Below, piece by piece: positions 42,880 through 51,781 of a DNA stretch of 64,000 bases. The notes below the pieces were generated by a model. The model had not been told where the DNA came from and searched no databases. It was given only the letters and a program-made list of their open reading frames with translations. The stretch is from Arthrobacter pigmenti (GTDB lineage Bacteria; Actinomycetota; Actinomycetes; Actinomycetales; Micrococcaceae), in contig NZ_JAATJL010000001.1 in assembly GCF_011927905.1 (NCBI RefSeq), positions 3,286,001 through 3,350,000 on the forward strand, in the 5' to 3' direction. Each line of letters starts with the position of its first letter. Position 1 is the first letter of the stretch. Position numbers and translations under genes: made by a program.

Positions 42880-43221
42880 TCAGCTTCCTCGGTAGGTGGA
42901 ATAGGCGAATGGACTAATCAAAAGCGGCACGTGGTAGTGCTGTGCCGGGTCGGTGAGTTCGAAGATGAGCGAGACCGAAGGAAAGAAGGTCTCTGTACTG
43001 GTCGCGGCAAAGTACTTCCCGGTCTCGAACTCGATCCGGTAGGTTCCCCGCTCCAGGGCCTCGGGTCCCAGGGAGGCGATGCGGCCGTCGTCGTCGGTGG
43101 TTCCTGAGGCAATCTCCTGCCAGCCCCCGGATTCCTGCCGGTCCAGCCGGGCGGCGACGCCGGCGGCGGGCCGCCCGGTCCCTGTATCGAGCACGTGGGT
43201 GGTGATGTGGCTGCGGCTCAT
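42880..43221 (-). CDS. uraH: 5-hydroxyisourate hydrolase
   Basis: A 113-residue transthyretin-like enzyme: N-terminal ITTHVLDTGTGRPAAGVAARLDR with the active-site His, an Arg-bearing middle strand, and the diagnostic C-terminal YRGS. It hydrolyses 5-hydroxyisourate to OHCU. It overlaps the upstream decarboxylase gene by four bases (ATGA). Length and motifs are standard. Confidence 0.96.
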   Translation of the reverse strand: MSRSHITTHVLDTGTGRPAAGVAARLDRQESGGWQEIASGTTDDDGRIASLGPEALERGTYRIEFETGKYFAATSTETFFPSVSLIFELTDPAQHYHVPLLISPFAYSTYRGS

Positions 43222-43712
43222 GCTGCAAGGACCCCCTTGAGTCGTAGGATGGCAATTTCGCGGAGCTGAACGGCGATGATGTCCAGCTCCTGTTCGGGCG
43301 AGTTGCCCAGGCGCTCGTTCAGTGCGGCGAGGATCTCCTCGGCGCTGCGGCCTGCCGCACGGATGAGGAAGACGCGGTTGAACTTCTCCTCATAGGCCCG
43401 GTTGCCGTCCTGGAGCGCGGTTTGGGTTTCGACGGCGGTGCTGACGCCGGCCTGCTCACCGCGGGACATTGTTGCTTCTGCGGTGTTCCCCTGCGCACGA
43501 TCGCCGATGCGTGGGTGATGGGCGAGGGCGCCGTCGATCTCCGCCTCGGTCCAGGGGTACGCGGCGCGCTCGGCGAAGTCGATGAGTTCAGCTTCGGAGG
43601 AGAAGGGTCGGGCATCGACAATCGCGTTGACCCAGCGTGGGATATCAACGCATGGTTTCAGGATGCCGGCGGCTTCCGCCGGAGAGGATGTGTTGAGGGT
43701 GGACAAGCTCAT
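43218..43712 (-). CDS. uraD: OHCU decarboxylase
   Basis: A 164-residue helical decarboxylase: LTPDEA-type start replaced by SSPAEAAGILKPCVDIPRWVNAIV, catalytic His in ALAHHPRIGDRAQG, and FLIRAAGRSAEEILAALNERLGNSPEQEL at the C-terminus. It converts OHCU to (S)-allantoin. First gene of the uraD - uraH - uricase unit; its promoter must lie in the 309 bases upstream. Confidence 0.95.
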   Translation of the reverse strand: MSLSTLNTSSPAEAAGILKPCVDIPRWVNAIVDARPFSSEAELIDFAERAAYPWTEAEIDGALAHHPRIGDRAQGNTAEATMSRGEQAGVSTAVETQTALQDGNRAYEEKFNRVFLIRAAGRSAEEILAALNERLGNSPEQELDIIAVQLREIAILRLKGVLAA

Positions 43713-44021
43713 GGGTGTCAGCTTTCTGTAGAGCGCTAACGCCGGCGCTGAACACCCTTACCCTCGAACGAATTCGATTTGACTCGATGTCTCCGGCGGT
43801 AGTTTGTGTACCGCTTAGTTTTTGTATCGTGGAATCTTTATTCCGAATTCATTGTAGTCCTCGTCACAGCTTCCCTGTCAAGGGTTTTCTGTCACCGACT
43901 TTTGTGTTGTGTAGGTCACATCATACGGGCTGCGCCGCGATCCGGAGAGATGTCCCCATCTACAAAGTCGCCCGGGCTGACTACAGTGATTCCCGACAGT
44001 CTCACCATGAAAGGCACCAGC
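43713..44021. other. Divergent intergenic region upstream of the uricase operon
   Basis: 309 bases, AT-richer than the surroundings. It holds GGAAT-CTTT-ATTCC (43831-43844), a palindrome with GGAA/TTCC half-sites, and a CGAATTCG palindrome near 43768. Either could be a regulator site for the uricase operon. No gene is evident. Confidence 0.4.
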
Positions 44022-44564
44022 ATGAGCTACCACCCGGCCACGGCCCAACCCACTTCCGAAGCCAGACTCGACCAGCCGCTCCACGATGCATCTTTCGGTT
44101 CAGCGGTGAAGCGGTTCTTCAAGAAGTACGCCACCTTCTCGGGCCGTGCGAGCCGGAGCGAGTACTGGTGGGTGGTGCTGTTCAACTTCCTCGTCAGCAT
44201 GGTGCTGTCGGTGGTGATGATCGCCGGAGCCTTCATCGGCATGGATCCGGAAACCGGCACCCCAGGCGGAGGCCTCATTGTGGGCGCCATCCTGGTCTCC
44301 CTGTACGGCCTGGCAATCATCATTCCGAGCATCGCCGTCAGCGTGCGTCGCCTGCACGACGGCAACTTCAGCGGTTGGTGGTACCTGCTCAGCTTCATTC
44401 CCGGCGGCAGCATTGTTGTGCTGATCTTCATGCTCCTGCCCAGCAATCCCCAGGGCGCGCGCTTTGATGCGAATGCCGGGTACGGTCCGGGCGGATACGG
44501 TCCTGCCGGTGGGGGCTACGGGCAGCCAGGGCAGGGCTATGGCCAGGATTATCCCGGGCGGTAG
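44022..44564 (+). CDS. DUF805-family membrane protein with Gly-rich tail
   Basis: A 180-residue protein. After a polar N-terminus comes FKKYATFSGRASRSEYWWVVLFNFLVSMVLSVVMI, the DUF805 opening, then two more membrane pairs with SIAVSVRRLHDGNFSGWWYLLSFIPGGSIVVLIFMLLPSNPQG, the family's conserved loop. The last 30 residues are a Gly/Tyr/Gln-rich tail (GYGPGGYGPAGGG and similar). Start at 44022 follows AAAGG. Function unknown; membrane location is clear. Confidence 0.88.
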   Translation: MSYHPATAQPTSEARLDQPLHDASFGSAVKRFFKKYATFSGRASRSEYWWVVLFNFLVSMVLSVVMIAGAFIGMDPETGTPGGGLIVGAILVSLYGLAIIIPSIAVSVRRLHDGNFSGWWYLLSFIPGGSIVVLIFMLLPSNPQGARFDANAGYGPGGYGPAGGGYGQPGQGYGQDYPGR

Positions 44565-44574
44565 CCTCCTAGAA

Positions 44575-44636
44575 AATCGAGTGGACAGAAATAACGACGA
44601 TTCTTCCGAGAAGTCGTTATTTCCGCCCGCTCGATT
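44575..44636. terminator. Extended near-perfect hairpin after the DUF805 gene
   Basis: An 11-bp stem GAAATAACGAC / GTCGTTATTTC is capped by TTCT-TCCG-AGAA with a 2-base bulge and extended outward by AATCGAG / CTCGATT with mostly compatible bases between. Overall 62 bases fold as one rod. A terminator is the simplest role. Confidence 0.65.
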
Positions 44637-44693
44637 CAGGAGGTGCTCCCTCGACCTTCCCTACCGTCGAGAAGCTGACCGCAGCAAGCGGTC

Positions 44694-45725
44694 ATGGTGC
44701 AGAATGGGCGGATGGACGCTGCCGCAGCCCTGAACGAGATTGCCTTCTGGCTGGAACGTGAACTGGCTCCAAGCTTCAAGGTGCAGGCTTTCCGCCGGGC
44801 AGCAGAGACGATCGCCGAGTTGGAGCCGGAGGAGCTCGCGCAGCTCGCCCGTGACGGCCGCCTCAAACGGATGAAGGGCATCGGCAACCGGTCCTTCGAG
44901 GTGATCACCCAGGCACTCGACGGCGACGTCCCCGCCTACCTGGCGGACCTCCGCGAACGTTCGAAAGAGGCACTAACCGACAGCGGCAGTGAACTCAGGG
45001 CCAAACTCCGCGGAGACCTCCACAGCCACAGCGACTGGTCCGACGGCGGCAGCCCCATCCCGCTCATGGTCGAAGCGGCCCGCGCACTCGGCCACGAGTA
45101 CCTCGCACTCACCGACCACTCCCCCAACCTCAAGGTCGCCAACGGCCTCAGCGCGGAACGGCTGACGGACCAGCTCACGGTCGTGGACCAAATCAACGAC
45201 GACGGCGGCGCCTTCCGCCTACTCAAGGGCATCGAAGTGGACATCCTGGAGGACGGCACGCTCGATCAGTCGGATGAGATACTGGGCCGACTGGACATCG
45301 TCGTCGCGAGCATCCACTCGAAACTGCGATCGGACCGTCGGACCATGACCGAACGCATGCTCGGCGGCATCCGCGATCCCCACACCAACGTGCTGGGCCA
45401 CTGCACCGGACGCCTCGTCCAGGGTTCGCGCGGTCAGCGCCCCCAGTCCGAATTCGATGCGAGAAAGGTCTTCGCCGCCTGCGCCGAGCACAACGTCGCC
45501 GTCGAAATTAACTCGCGGCCCGAACGCCAGGATCCGCCGGACGACCTCATCCAGTTAGCACTCGACGCCGGCTGCCTCTTCAGCATCGACAGCGACGCCC
45601 ACGCCCCGGGCCAGCTCGACTTCCTCCAGTACGGTGCGCAGCGCGCCGAAGCCAACGGCGTTCCGCCCGAGCGCATCATCACCACCTGGCCGCTGGAAAA
45701 GCTCCTGGACTGGGCCCGCTCATAA
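44694..45725 (+). CDS. PHP-domain phosphoesterase with PolX-like N-terminal domain
   Basis: A 343-residue protein. Residues 1-85 look like the helix-hairpin-helix region of PolX proteins (LERELAPSFKVQAFRRAAETIAELEPEELAQLARDGRLKRMKGIGNRS). The PHP domain follows: GDLHSHSDWSDGG (metal HxH), YLALTDHSP, GIEVDIL, IVVASIHSKL, and IDSDAHAP near the end. The DNA polymerase palm is absent, so this is a PHP phosphatase/nuclease, possibly DNA-repair linked. ATG 44712 is an alternative start. Confidence 0.85.
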   Translation: MVQNGRMDAAAALNEIAFWLERELAPSFKVQAFRRAAETIAELEPEELAQLARDGRLKRMKGIGNRSFEVITQALDGDVPAYLADLRERSKEALTDSGSELRAKLRGDLHSHSDWSDGGSPIPLMVEAARALGHEYLALTDHSPNLKVANGLSAERLTDQLTVVDQINDDGGAFRLLKGIEVDILEDGTLDQSDEILGRLDIVVASIHSKLRSDRRTMTERMLGGIRDPHTNVLGHCTGRLVQGSRGQRPQSEFDARKVFAACAEHNVAVEINSRPERQDPPDDLIQLALDAGCLFSIDSDAHAPGQLDFLQYGAQRAEANGVPPERIITTWPLEKLLDWARS

Positions 45726-45729
45726 TCCC

Positions 45730-45791
45730 ATCGACTCAGCAGGACACGCCGCTTCAGAGCGGGCATACACGGCGTGTCCTGCTGACTCGAT
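45730..45791. terminator. Hairpin between convergent PHP and aceE genes
   Basis: 22-bp arms (45730-45751 with 45770-45791, one C-C mismatch) and an 18-base loop, located between two convergent stop codons. Bidirectional terminator. Confidence 0.85.
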
Positions 45792-45793
45792 CG

Positions 45794-48490
45794 TCAGGGG
45801 AGGGTGAGCAGTGAGTACTTTTCGATTGCTTGGCGGGGTGTGTCGGGGTCGACTTTGCCTTGTTTGGCGAGGAGTTCGAGGGTGCGTACGACGACGGAGT
45901 GTGAGTCGATCTTGAAGTAGCGTCGTGCGGCGGCTCGGGTGTCGGAGAAGCCGAAGCCGTCGGCGCCGAGGGTGGCGAAGTCCTGGGGGAGGAACTGCCG
46001 GATCTGGTCGGGGACGGCTTTCATGTAGTCCGAGACGGCGATGATGGGTCCGGGTGCTTCGCCGAGTTGTTGTGCGACGAAGGGCACGCGTGCTTCTTCG
46101 CCGGGGTTGAGGAAGGCGTCTTCCTCTGCGGCGAGCGCGTCACGCCTCAGTTCGGTCCAGGACGTCACTGACCACACATCCGCGGACACACCCCACTCGT
46201 CAGCAAGTATCTGCTGCGCTTCGAGAGCCCATGGCACTGCCACGCCGGAGGCGAGGATCTGCGCCTTGGGGGCGCCGTCGTCGTCGTGCCCTGGCTTGAG
46301 CCGGTAGAGACCACGAACGACCGCCCCGGCGTCGAGCCCCTCGGGCAGCGGCGGCTGGATGATGGGCTCGTTGTAGACGGTCAGGTAATACATGACGTTC
46401 GGATCCGCGGAATCCGCACCATACATGCGTTCGAGTCCCGCGCGCATGATGATGCCGAGTTCGTACCCGTAGGCCGGGTCGTAGGTGATGACCGCGGGGT
46501 TGGTTGACGCGAGGATGGGCGAGTGGCCGTCGGCGTGTTGGAGGCCTTCGCCGGTGAGGGTGGTGCGGCCTGCGGTGGCACCGATGATGAACCCGCGGGT
46601 CATCTGGTCTCCGGCAGCCCAGAATGAATCGCCGGTGCGCTGGAACCCGAACATGGAGTAGAAGACGTAGACCGGGATCAATGGCTCACCCTGGGTGGCG
46701 TATGCCGTGCCTGCAGCCGTGAAAGCCGCGACGGCGCCGGCTTCGTTAATGCCCGGATGCAGGATAGCGCCGGCCGCTGACTCCTTATACGCGAGCACCA
46801 GATCCCGGTCTACGGAGAGGTAATTCTGTCCTTGCGGGTTATAGATCTTCGCGGTCGGGAAGAAGGCGTCCATGCCGAAAGTGCGGGATTCATCCGGCAC
46901 GATCGGAACGATCCGCGGCCCAAGGCCCTTCTCGCGCATCAGGTCCTTCAGGAGGCGGACAAACGCCATCGTGGTCGCCGCCTGCTGCTTGCCCGATCCG
47001 CGGTTGGCGACTTCGTATGCCTTGTCCCCCGGCAAATCGAGTGCTTTCGCGCGGGTTCGCCGCTCCGGAACGAAACCACCCAGTTCACGACGCCGGTCCA
47101 GCAGGTAGCGGATCTCCTTTGACTCCGGCCCGGGGTGGTAATAGGGAGGAGCATACGGATCGGCTTCCAAAGCCTCATCCGAGACCGGGATGCGGAGGTG
47201 GTCGCGGAAGTCTTTGAGGTCCTGGAGGGTGAGTTTTTTCATTTGGTGGGTGGCGTTGCGGCCTTCGAAGTGCGCGCCGAGTCCGTAGCCCTTGACGGTT
47301 TTGGCCAGGATCACGGTGGGTTTACCGGTGAACTCGGTAGCAGCCTTATAGGCGGCGTAGACCTTCCGGTAGTCGTGTCCGCCGCGCTTGAGGCCCCACA
47401 CCTGGGCATCGCTCATGTCAGCGACGAGGTCCTTGGTCGCAGGGGTCTTCCCGAAGAAGTGATCCCGCACGAACCCACCGGATTCGGCCTTGTAGGTTTG
47501 ATAGTCCCCGTCCGGGGTTTCATTCATGATCTTCACCAGGTCCCCGCTGGTATCAGCCTCAAGCAGGTCATCCCATTCCCTGCCCCAGACGACCTTGATC
47601 ACGTTCCACCCGGCCCCACGGAAGAACGCCTCCAACTCCTGCATGATCTTCCCGTTACCCCGTACCGGCCCGTCCAGGCGTTGCAGGTTGCAATTGATCA
47701 CGAAATTCAGGTTATCCAGACCCTCATTCGCGGCCAGCTGCAACAACCCCCGCGATTCGGGCTCATCCATCTCCCCGTCCCCGAGGAACGCCCACACCTG
47801 CTGCCCACTGGTGTCCTTGATACCCCGGTTCTGCAGGTACCGGTTGGACTGGGCCTGATAGATCGCGTTCATCGGACCGATCCCCATCGACACCGTCGGG
47901 AACTCCCAAAACTCCGGCATCAACCTCGGATGCGGATACGAAGACAACGCATGCCCGGCCTTGGACTTCTCCTGCCGGAACCCATCCAGGTCTTCCTCGG
48001 TGAGCCGCCCTTCCAGGTACGCCCGCGCATACATCCCAGGGGACGCGTGGCCCTGGAAGAAAATCTGATCCCCACCACTGGGGTGATCCTTACCCTTGAA
48101 GAAATGATTGAACCCCACCTCATACAAGGTCGCCGCCCCCGCGTACGTGGAAATATGACCGCCCACACCAATCTCCGGACGCTGCGCCCGATGCACCATC
48201 ACCGCAGCATTCCACCGCATCCACGCCCGGTACTTCCGCTCAATCTCCTCATCCCCCGGGAACTCCGGCTCCTCATCGACCGGAATCGTGTTCACATAAT
48301 CAGTCGTCACCACCGGCGGCAACCCCACAGACCGGCCACCAGCACGGGCCAACAACCGGCCCAACACCTCACGAGCCCGCTCCGAACCCCGCACATCAAC
48401 CAACTGATCAAACGACTCAACCCACTCAGCCGTCTCCTCCGGATCCGAATCAACAGAACCCGAACCCACAATCCCCTGATCAGCAGCCAT
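45794..48490 (-). CDS. aceE: Pyruvate dehydrogenase E1 component, homodimeric type
   Basis: An 898-residue thiamine-diphosphate enzyme. [46 protein letters not shown] contains the ThDP/Mg motif (GDG...N); [22 protein letters not shown] and the [16 protein letters not shown] region are typical of AceE. It decarboxylates pyruvate and acetylates an E2 lipoyl domain. This is distinct from the E1alpha/E1beta type at 60-62 kb. Its promoter region carries an IclR-type operator shared with the malic enzyme operon. No matching E2 or E3 gene is adjacent. Confidence 0.97.
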   Translation of the reverse strand: MAADQGIVGSGSVDSDPEETAEWVESFDQLVDVRGSERAREVLGRLLARAGGRSVGLPPVVTTDYVNTIPVDEEPEFPGDEEIERKYRAWMRWNAAVMVHRAQRPEIGVGGHISTYAGAATLYEVGFNHFFKGKDHPSGGDQIFFQGHASPGMYARAYLEGRLTEEDLDGFRQEKSKAGHALSSYPHPRLMPEFWEFPTVSMGIGPMNAIYQAQSNRYLQNRGIKDTSGQQVWAFLGDGEMDEPESRGLLQLAANEGLDNLNFVINCNLQRLDGPVRGNGKIMQELEAFFRGAGWNVIKVVWGREWDDLLEADTSGDLVKIMNETPDGDYQTYKAESGGFVRDHFFGKTPATKDLVADMSDAQVWGLKRGGHDYRKVYAAYKAATEFTGKPTVILAKTVKGYGLGAHFEGRNATHQMKKLTLQDLKDFRDHLRIPVSDEALEADPYAPPYYHPGPESKEIRYLLDRRRELGGFVPERRTRAKALDLPGDKAYEVANRGSGKQQAATTMAFVRLLKDLMREKGLGPRIVPIVPDESRTFGMDAFFPTAKIYNPQGQNYLSVDRDLVLAYKESAAGAILHPGINEAGAVAAFTAAGTAYATQGEPLIPVYVFYSMFGFQRTGDSFWAAGDQMTRGFIIGATAGRTTLTGEGLQHADGHSPILASTNPAVITYDPAYGYELGIIMRAGLERMYGADSADPNVMYYLTVYNEPIIQPPLPEGLDAGAVVRGLYRLKPGHDDDGAPKAQILASGVAVPWALEAQQILADEWGVSADVWSVTSWTELRRDALAAEEDAFLNPGEEARVPFVAQQLGEAPGPIIAVSDYMKAVPDQIRQFLPQDFATLGADGFGFSDTRAAARRYFKIDSHSVVVRTLELLAKQGKVDPDTPRQAIEKYSLLTLP

Positions 48491-48573
48491 CCCAAAACCT
48501 CTTTCGCGCCCCGGAGCTCATCCTTGGGCATCCTTTGCTCTGTCCGTCATCGCACATGTTTTGCGCAAGAAGG

Positions 48574-48609
48574 TTCCACAATATGGAACAATACTTCCAT
48601 TAGATATCT
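48574..48609. promoter_or_regulatory. IclR-type operator pair upstream of aceE
   Basis: TTCCAC-AAT-ATGGAA (48574-48588) is followed exactly 21 bases later by a half-site TTCCAT (48595-48609 as a full-length window). The layout matches sites at 20527/20548. It lies about 84 bases before aceE and 54 bases before the divergent SDR gene, so either could be the target. Confidence 0.6.
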
Positions 48610-48662
48610 ACAGTGAACGACCACGAAGATCAGAATGTCAATCGCAACCAGGAGCGTGCGTC

Positions 48663-49427
48663 ATGAATCATTCGCCGGAAAGCGGTCCCCGCATCACCCT
48701 CGTCACCGGCGCCGGCTCCGGCATTGGGCGCGCAGTGGCGCACGCTTTCCTGGAGGCGGGTTACGCCGTCGTACTCGCCGGCCGGCACCGCGAACCACTG
48801 GAACACACCGCCCAGGGCTGGGAGCTTGCGCAGGTGGTGCCCACTGATATTTCACAGCACGACGACGTCGGCCGGCTCTTCGCGCAGGTGCGCGAGCGCT
48901 GGGGGCGCCTGGACGTCCTGTTCAACAACGCCGGGATCTTCGGACCCGCGGGGGCTGTGGACGAGGTCGGCTTCGACGAGTGGTCCAGCACGGTCGCCGT
49001 CAACATCACCGGCTCGTTCCTGTGCGCGGCTGAGGCATTCCGGCTCATGAAGGAGCAGGACCCACAGGGTGGGCGGATCATCAACAACGGGTCGATTGCA
49101 GCGCACTCCCCCCGGCCACGCTCGGCCGCCTACACGACCACCAAACACGCCATCACGGGGCTCACGAAGTCGATCGAACTCGACGGGCGCCCCTACGGCA
49201 TTACCTGCGGTCAGATCGACATCGGGAATACGCACACCGACCTGATGACCACACTGGGCGTGGGCGAGGGCGCCCTTCAGGCCGACGGCAGCAGGCGCGT
49301 GGAGCCAACGTTCCCCGTGGAGGAAGCGGCGCGCACGGTACTGCACATGGCGCAGTTGCCGGCGTCGGCAAGCATCGGGACTGTGGTCATGACGGCGAGC
49401 GGGATGCCGTTCATTGGGCGCGGCTAA
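48663..49427 (+). CDS. SDR-family oxidoreductase
   Basis: A 254-residue classical SDR: TGAGSGIG cofactor loop at residues 15-22, NNAG near residue 90, Ser in NNGSIAAH and YTTTK with Tyr157 and Lys161. Start at 48663 follows AGGAG; a longer in-frame start would run through the operator. It is divergent from aceE with a shared 172-base control region, so it may be co-regulated with pyruvate metabolism. The substrate is unknown. Confidence 0.9.
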   Translation: MNHSPESGPRITLVTGAGSGIGRAVAHAFLEAGYAVVLAGRHREPLEHTAQGWELAQVVPTDISQHDDVGRLFAQVRERWGRLDVLFNNAGIFGPAGAVDEVGFDEWSSTVAVNITGSFLCAAEAFRLMKEQDPQGGRIINNGSIAAHSPRPRSAAYTTTKHAITGLTKSIELDGRPYGITCGQIDIGNTHTDLMTTLGVGEGALQADGSRRVEPTFPVEEAARTVLHMAQLPASASIGTVVMTASGMPFIGRG

Positions 49428-49439
49428 TTGGCACAGATA

Positions 49440-49478
49440 CGAAGAGGCCTCCCGCGTTCAACGCGAGAGGCCTCTTCG
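49440..49478. terminator. Hairpin terminator after the SDR gene
   Basis: CGAAGAGGCCTC pairs with GAGGCCTCTTCG (49440-49451 with 49467-49478) and continues as CGCGT/ACGCG after one mismatch, with a 3-base loop. It lies between convergent genes. Confidence 0.85.
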
Positions 49479-49497
49479 AGACGTTTTCCGAGAAGGA

Positions 49498-49764
49498 TCA
49501 GCTGTACCAGAACCAGTGCGGCGGGCTCCACATGGGCGGAACCTGGTGCCCATTGAACGAACCGCAAACGGAACAGGAGTAGCTAACACTGGCGGGAATT
49601 AGGTCCCTTCCCTCGGAGGAGACACGCGCCGGAACAAAATCCTCATAGATCAGGAACTCGTCCGTACTGCATCGCTCGCACCACGGCAGCGCGCTGTCCC
49701 GCTCTGCCAGTCCTCCCGTCGATGGGAGGCCTGTGCTGCGATGGTCCGGGTTGATAATCGTCAT
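49498..49764 (-). CDS. Small zinc-ribbon protein of unknown function
   Basis: An 88-residue protein with two CxxC knuckles: PWCERCSTDEFLIYEDFVPARV and SYSCSVCGSFNGHQVPP, suggesting a rubredoxin-like or treble-clef zinc ribbon. The C-terminus is aromatic (MWSPPHWFWYS). ATG at 49764 has GGTGGA upstream; longer starts fall in the promoter. No family recognised. An AT-rich palindrome at 49820 may be its operator. Confidence 0.7.
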   Translation of the reverse strand: MTIINPDHRSTGLPSTGGLAERDSALPWCERCSTDEFLIYEDFVPARVSSEGRDLIPASVSYSCSVCGSFNGHQVPPMWSPPHWFWYS

Positions 49765-49819
49765 TGTTTGTCCACCGTTTCCAAACCGCAAGTGAGTACA
49801 AGTAGTTAAGAGGAGCAAC

Positions 49820-49837
49820 AACTAAGCTCGCTTAGTT
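49820..49837. promoter_or_regulatory. AT-rich palindrome between zinc-ribbon and HTH genes
   Basis: AACTAAG-CTCG-CTTAGTT: 7-bp perfect arms with a 4-base spacer, within an AT-rich 150-base divergent intergenic region. Candidate operator. Confidence 0.45.
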
Positions 49838-49920
49838 AAGGTCTAATAACGATAGCGTTTGAATGCAAATTACGGAAGTCCGCGCGTTCTAATTACCGGC
49901 GAATTGGCACAATAGGGGTT

Positions 49921-50298
49921 ATGATCCGCTCCCGCACGTCACCTGCTCTCCCCGAGACCCAGCAGCGTTCCCTGTCACGGGCGATAAGCGAGAACGACGA
50001 CGTCACAGTCTTCGTAGACGGCACCGCGGTGAAGCTGCCCGCCCAGGCGCGGGACGCCGTCGTCGACCTCCTGCACCGTCTCGCCGCCGGCGATTCCGTG
50101 ACTGTTACCTCGGTCGCGGAGACGCTGACCACCTCGCAGGCGGCAGAAGCAGCCGGCATTTCGCACACGTATCTTCGGAACCTGACCGACGCCGGCACCA
50201 TCCCCGTCGAATACCGCGGGACGCACCGGCGGATTCGCCGGGACGCTATCGATGCCTGGCTCGCCACCCAGCGGAAGTCAGATGCGGGGCCGGCGTGA
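49921..50298 (+). CDS. Excisionase-type HTH DNA-binding protein (antitoxin-like, orphan)
   Basis: A 125-residue protein. The N-half (DDVTVFVDGTAVKLPAQARDAVVDLLHRLAAGDSVTV) resembles VapB-like antitoxins that precede PIN toxins; the C-half is an excisionase/MerR-type HTH (TTSQAAEAAGISHTYLRNLTDAGTIPVEYRGTHRRIRRDAIDAWLA). No PIN or other toxin gene follows: the next gene converges and overlaps by 21 bases. It is either an orphan antitoxin or a stand-alone regulator. Confidence 0.78.
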   Translation: MIRSRTSPALPETQQRSLSRAISENDDVTVFVDGTAVKLPAQARDAVVDLLHRLAAGDSVTVTSVAETLTTSQAAEAAGISHTYLRNLTDAGTIPVEYRGTHRRIRRDAIDAWLATQRKSDAGPA

Positions 50299-51486
50299 CC
50301 AGCGGCGGGCCTTGAGCGCGAGATGCAATTCGAGCCGGACCTGCCCGCTCAACGGATCGGCGCCGATGATTGACCGCACCCGCGCCAGTCGGTTGTACAC
50401 ACTGCTGCGGTGCAGGTGAAGCTGTTCCGCGACTTCCTGGACTGAACCGTTCTTGTCGTACAGAAGCTCCAGGACGGCAAGCAGTTCGTGGTTGCGGTCA
50501 TGGTCCTCGATCTCGGCGAAGTACACGGAGCGGGCCGTAGACCGCTGCCAACCCCTTCCGGCAAGGAACTGGAACACACCTATCGAGCGGTAATCCACGG
50601 CCTCACCCAACTGCGCATCCACGGCTGACGCCTGCGCCGCCCACCGCGCCTGCTCGTACGCGCCTGCAAGTCCGTCGGGTGCCGCGAAGGGCTCGCTGGT
50701 ACCGGAAATCAGGCGATCCGCTGGATTCCCGGTCACTGTCGAAAAGCGCTCGGCGTAACGACGCCGGATGGCCGCCTGCTCCGCGCGTCCGGACTCATCG
50801 CGGAACAGCAGGATTGCGTGCGACGGCGTTCCTGCGCTGAACACCACTGGTTCGGCGCCCACCGTGGCCTGCAGCGCAGCCGTACTGTGTGCAAGTGTGG
50901 CGGCCTGTACGTCAACCGCGGCCGGGCGCGACGGGTCGAGCAGAACGGTGAGGTGCCAGGGCGCAGTTCCGCTGAGTTCGGGCCAGCCCGCGAGGTCCTC
51001 CGTTGCCGGTCCATCACGATCGAGCGTTGCAAGGAAGACTGCCTCCCGCCTGCTCCGGTGCTCCGAACCCGCTGTGTTTCCTTCCAGCAGCAGGGCGGCG
51101 AGTCGGTCCATCCCGTCCCGCACACCTGGTAGCTGGGAAAGAATGTGCTGTGCGGAGTCTTCATTGACCTCCTGCTGCACCCACAGGTAACCCACCCGGA
51201 AACCACGCACCAGCAGCGGCACGCATACCCGGCCCAGCATCCCCAGTTCGTCATTGGCGGGAACCACAACCGGCCGCACCGCCGTTGCGATGCCGTGCCT
51301 CAATTGCCAGGCGCTCACATCGGCCGGCACCTTCTTGCTCAGCAGGAAGTTGACGCGTACGCGGTCGGCCGAGGATTGGTGGCTGCTGTATGCCAACAGC
51401 ACGCCGTCCAGGTCCTCCAGGGAGAGCCCGCGGCCAAGCCGGGTAGCGATCCGCTCGACCTCCCGCTCCACCTCCGTTGTCTGCAT
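50278..51486 (-). CDS. PucR-family transcriptional regulator (AdeR-like)
   Basis: A 402-residue regulator with a variable N-terminal sensory part, a GGDEF-like central region (about residues 160-290) and the PucR C-terminal HTH (LELLYDKNGSVQEVAEQLHLHRSSVYNRLARVRSIIG). It is divergent from alanine dehydrogenase. In Bacillus a PucR-type protein, AdeR, activates ald, so this is probably the ald activator here too; the transfer across phyla is inference. A CdaR/PucR role in purine use is less likely given the neighbour. Confidence 0.85.
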   Translation of the reverse strand: MQTTEVEREVERIATRLGRGLSLEDLDGVLLAYSSHQSSADRVRVNFLLSKKVPADVSAWQLRHGIATAVRPVVVPANDELGMLGRVCVPLLVRGFRVGYLWVQQEVNEDSAQHILSQLPGVRDGMDRLAALLLEGNTAGSEHRSRREAVFLATLDRDGPATEDLAGWPELSGTAPWHLTVLLDPSRPAAVDVQAATLAHSTAALQATVGAEPVVFSAGTPSHAILLFRDESGRAEQAAIRRRYAERFSTVTGNPADRLISGTSEPFAAPDGLAGAYEQARWAAQASAVDAQLGEAVDYRSIGVFQFLAGRGWQRSTARSVYFAEIEDHDRNHELLAVLELLYDKNGSVQEVAEQLHLHRSSVYNRLARVRSIIGADPLSGQVRLELHLALKARRWSRRPRI

Positions 51487-51531
51487 CCCTCCATCCTAGG
51501 GACCAGCCGACGACACTTGACGGCCCAGGAC

Positions 51532-51659
51532 TCGACAAATGTCGAATGGCTTCGCATCGCGCCCTGTGGTAGTGACGTCCATCACAACATGCCTTCCTTC
51601 CGCGTGTGCGCGCCAAAGTTGACCCGTACGACGACGACGCCACGCGCCGTCGTCGTACG
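51532..51659. promoter_or_regulatory. Palindrome and hairpin in the pucR-ald intergenic region
   Basis: TCGACA-AA-TGTCGA (51532-51545) is a perfect 14-base dyad, a candidate regulator site. Further along, 15-bp arms with one mismatch around a 5-base loop (51625-51659, half-site CGTACGACGACG) form a strong hairpin between it and the ald start. Confidence 0.5.
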
Positions 51660-51781
51660 TCTGCCCTTGGTGCCGCTTGACTGGGCCCTGTCGGAGGAGC
51701 GGGCGCGCTCGTATTCTGTAATTGCGGGGCCACAAACTCTGCCGGTCACAACCGAACCCCTTACGAGCAACGGAGAATCCC

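Noticed and set aside
49921-50298. Toxin-antitoxin operon
   Set aside because: Only the antitoxin-like gene is present; the next gene is a convergent PucR regulator.
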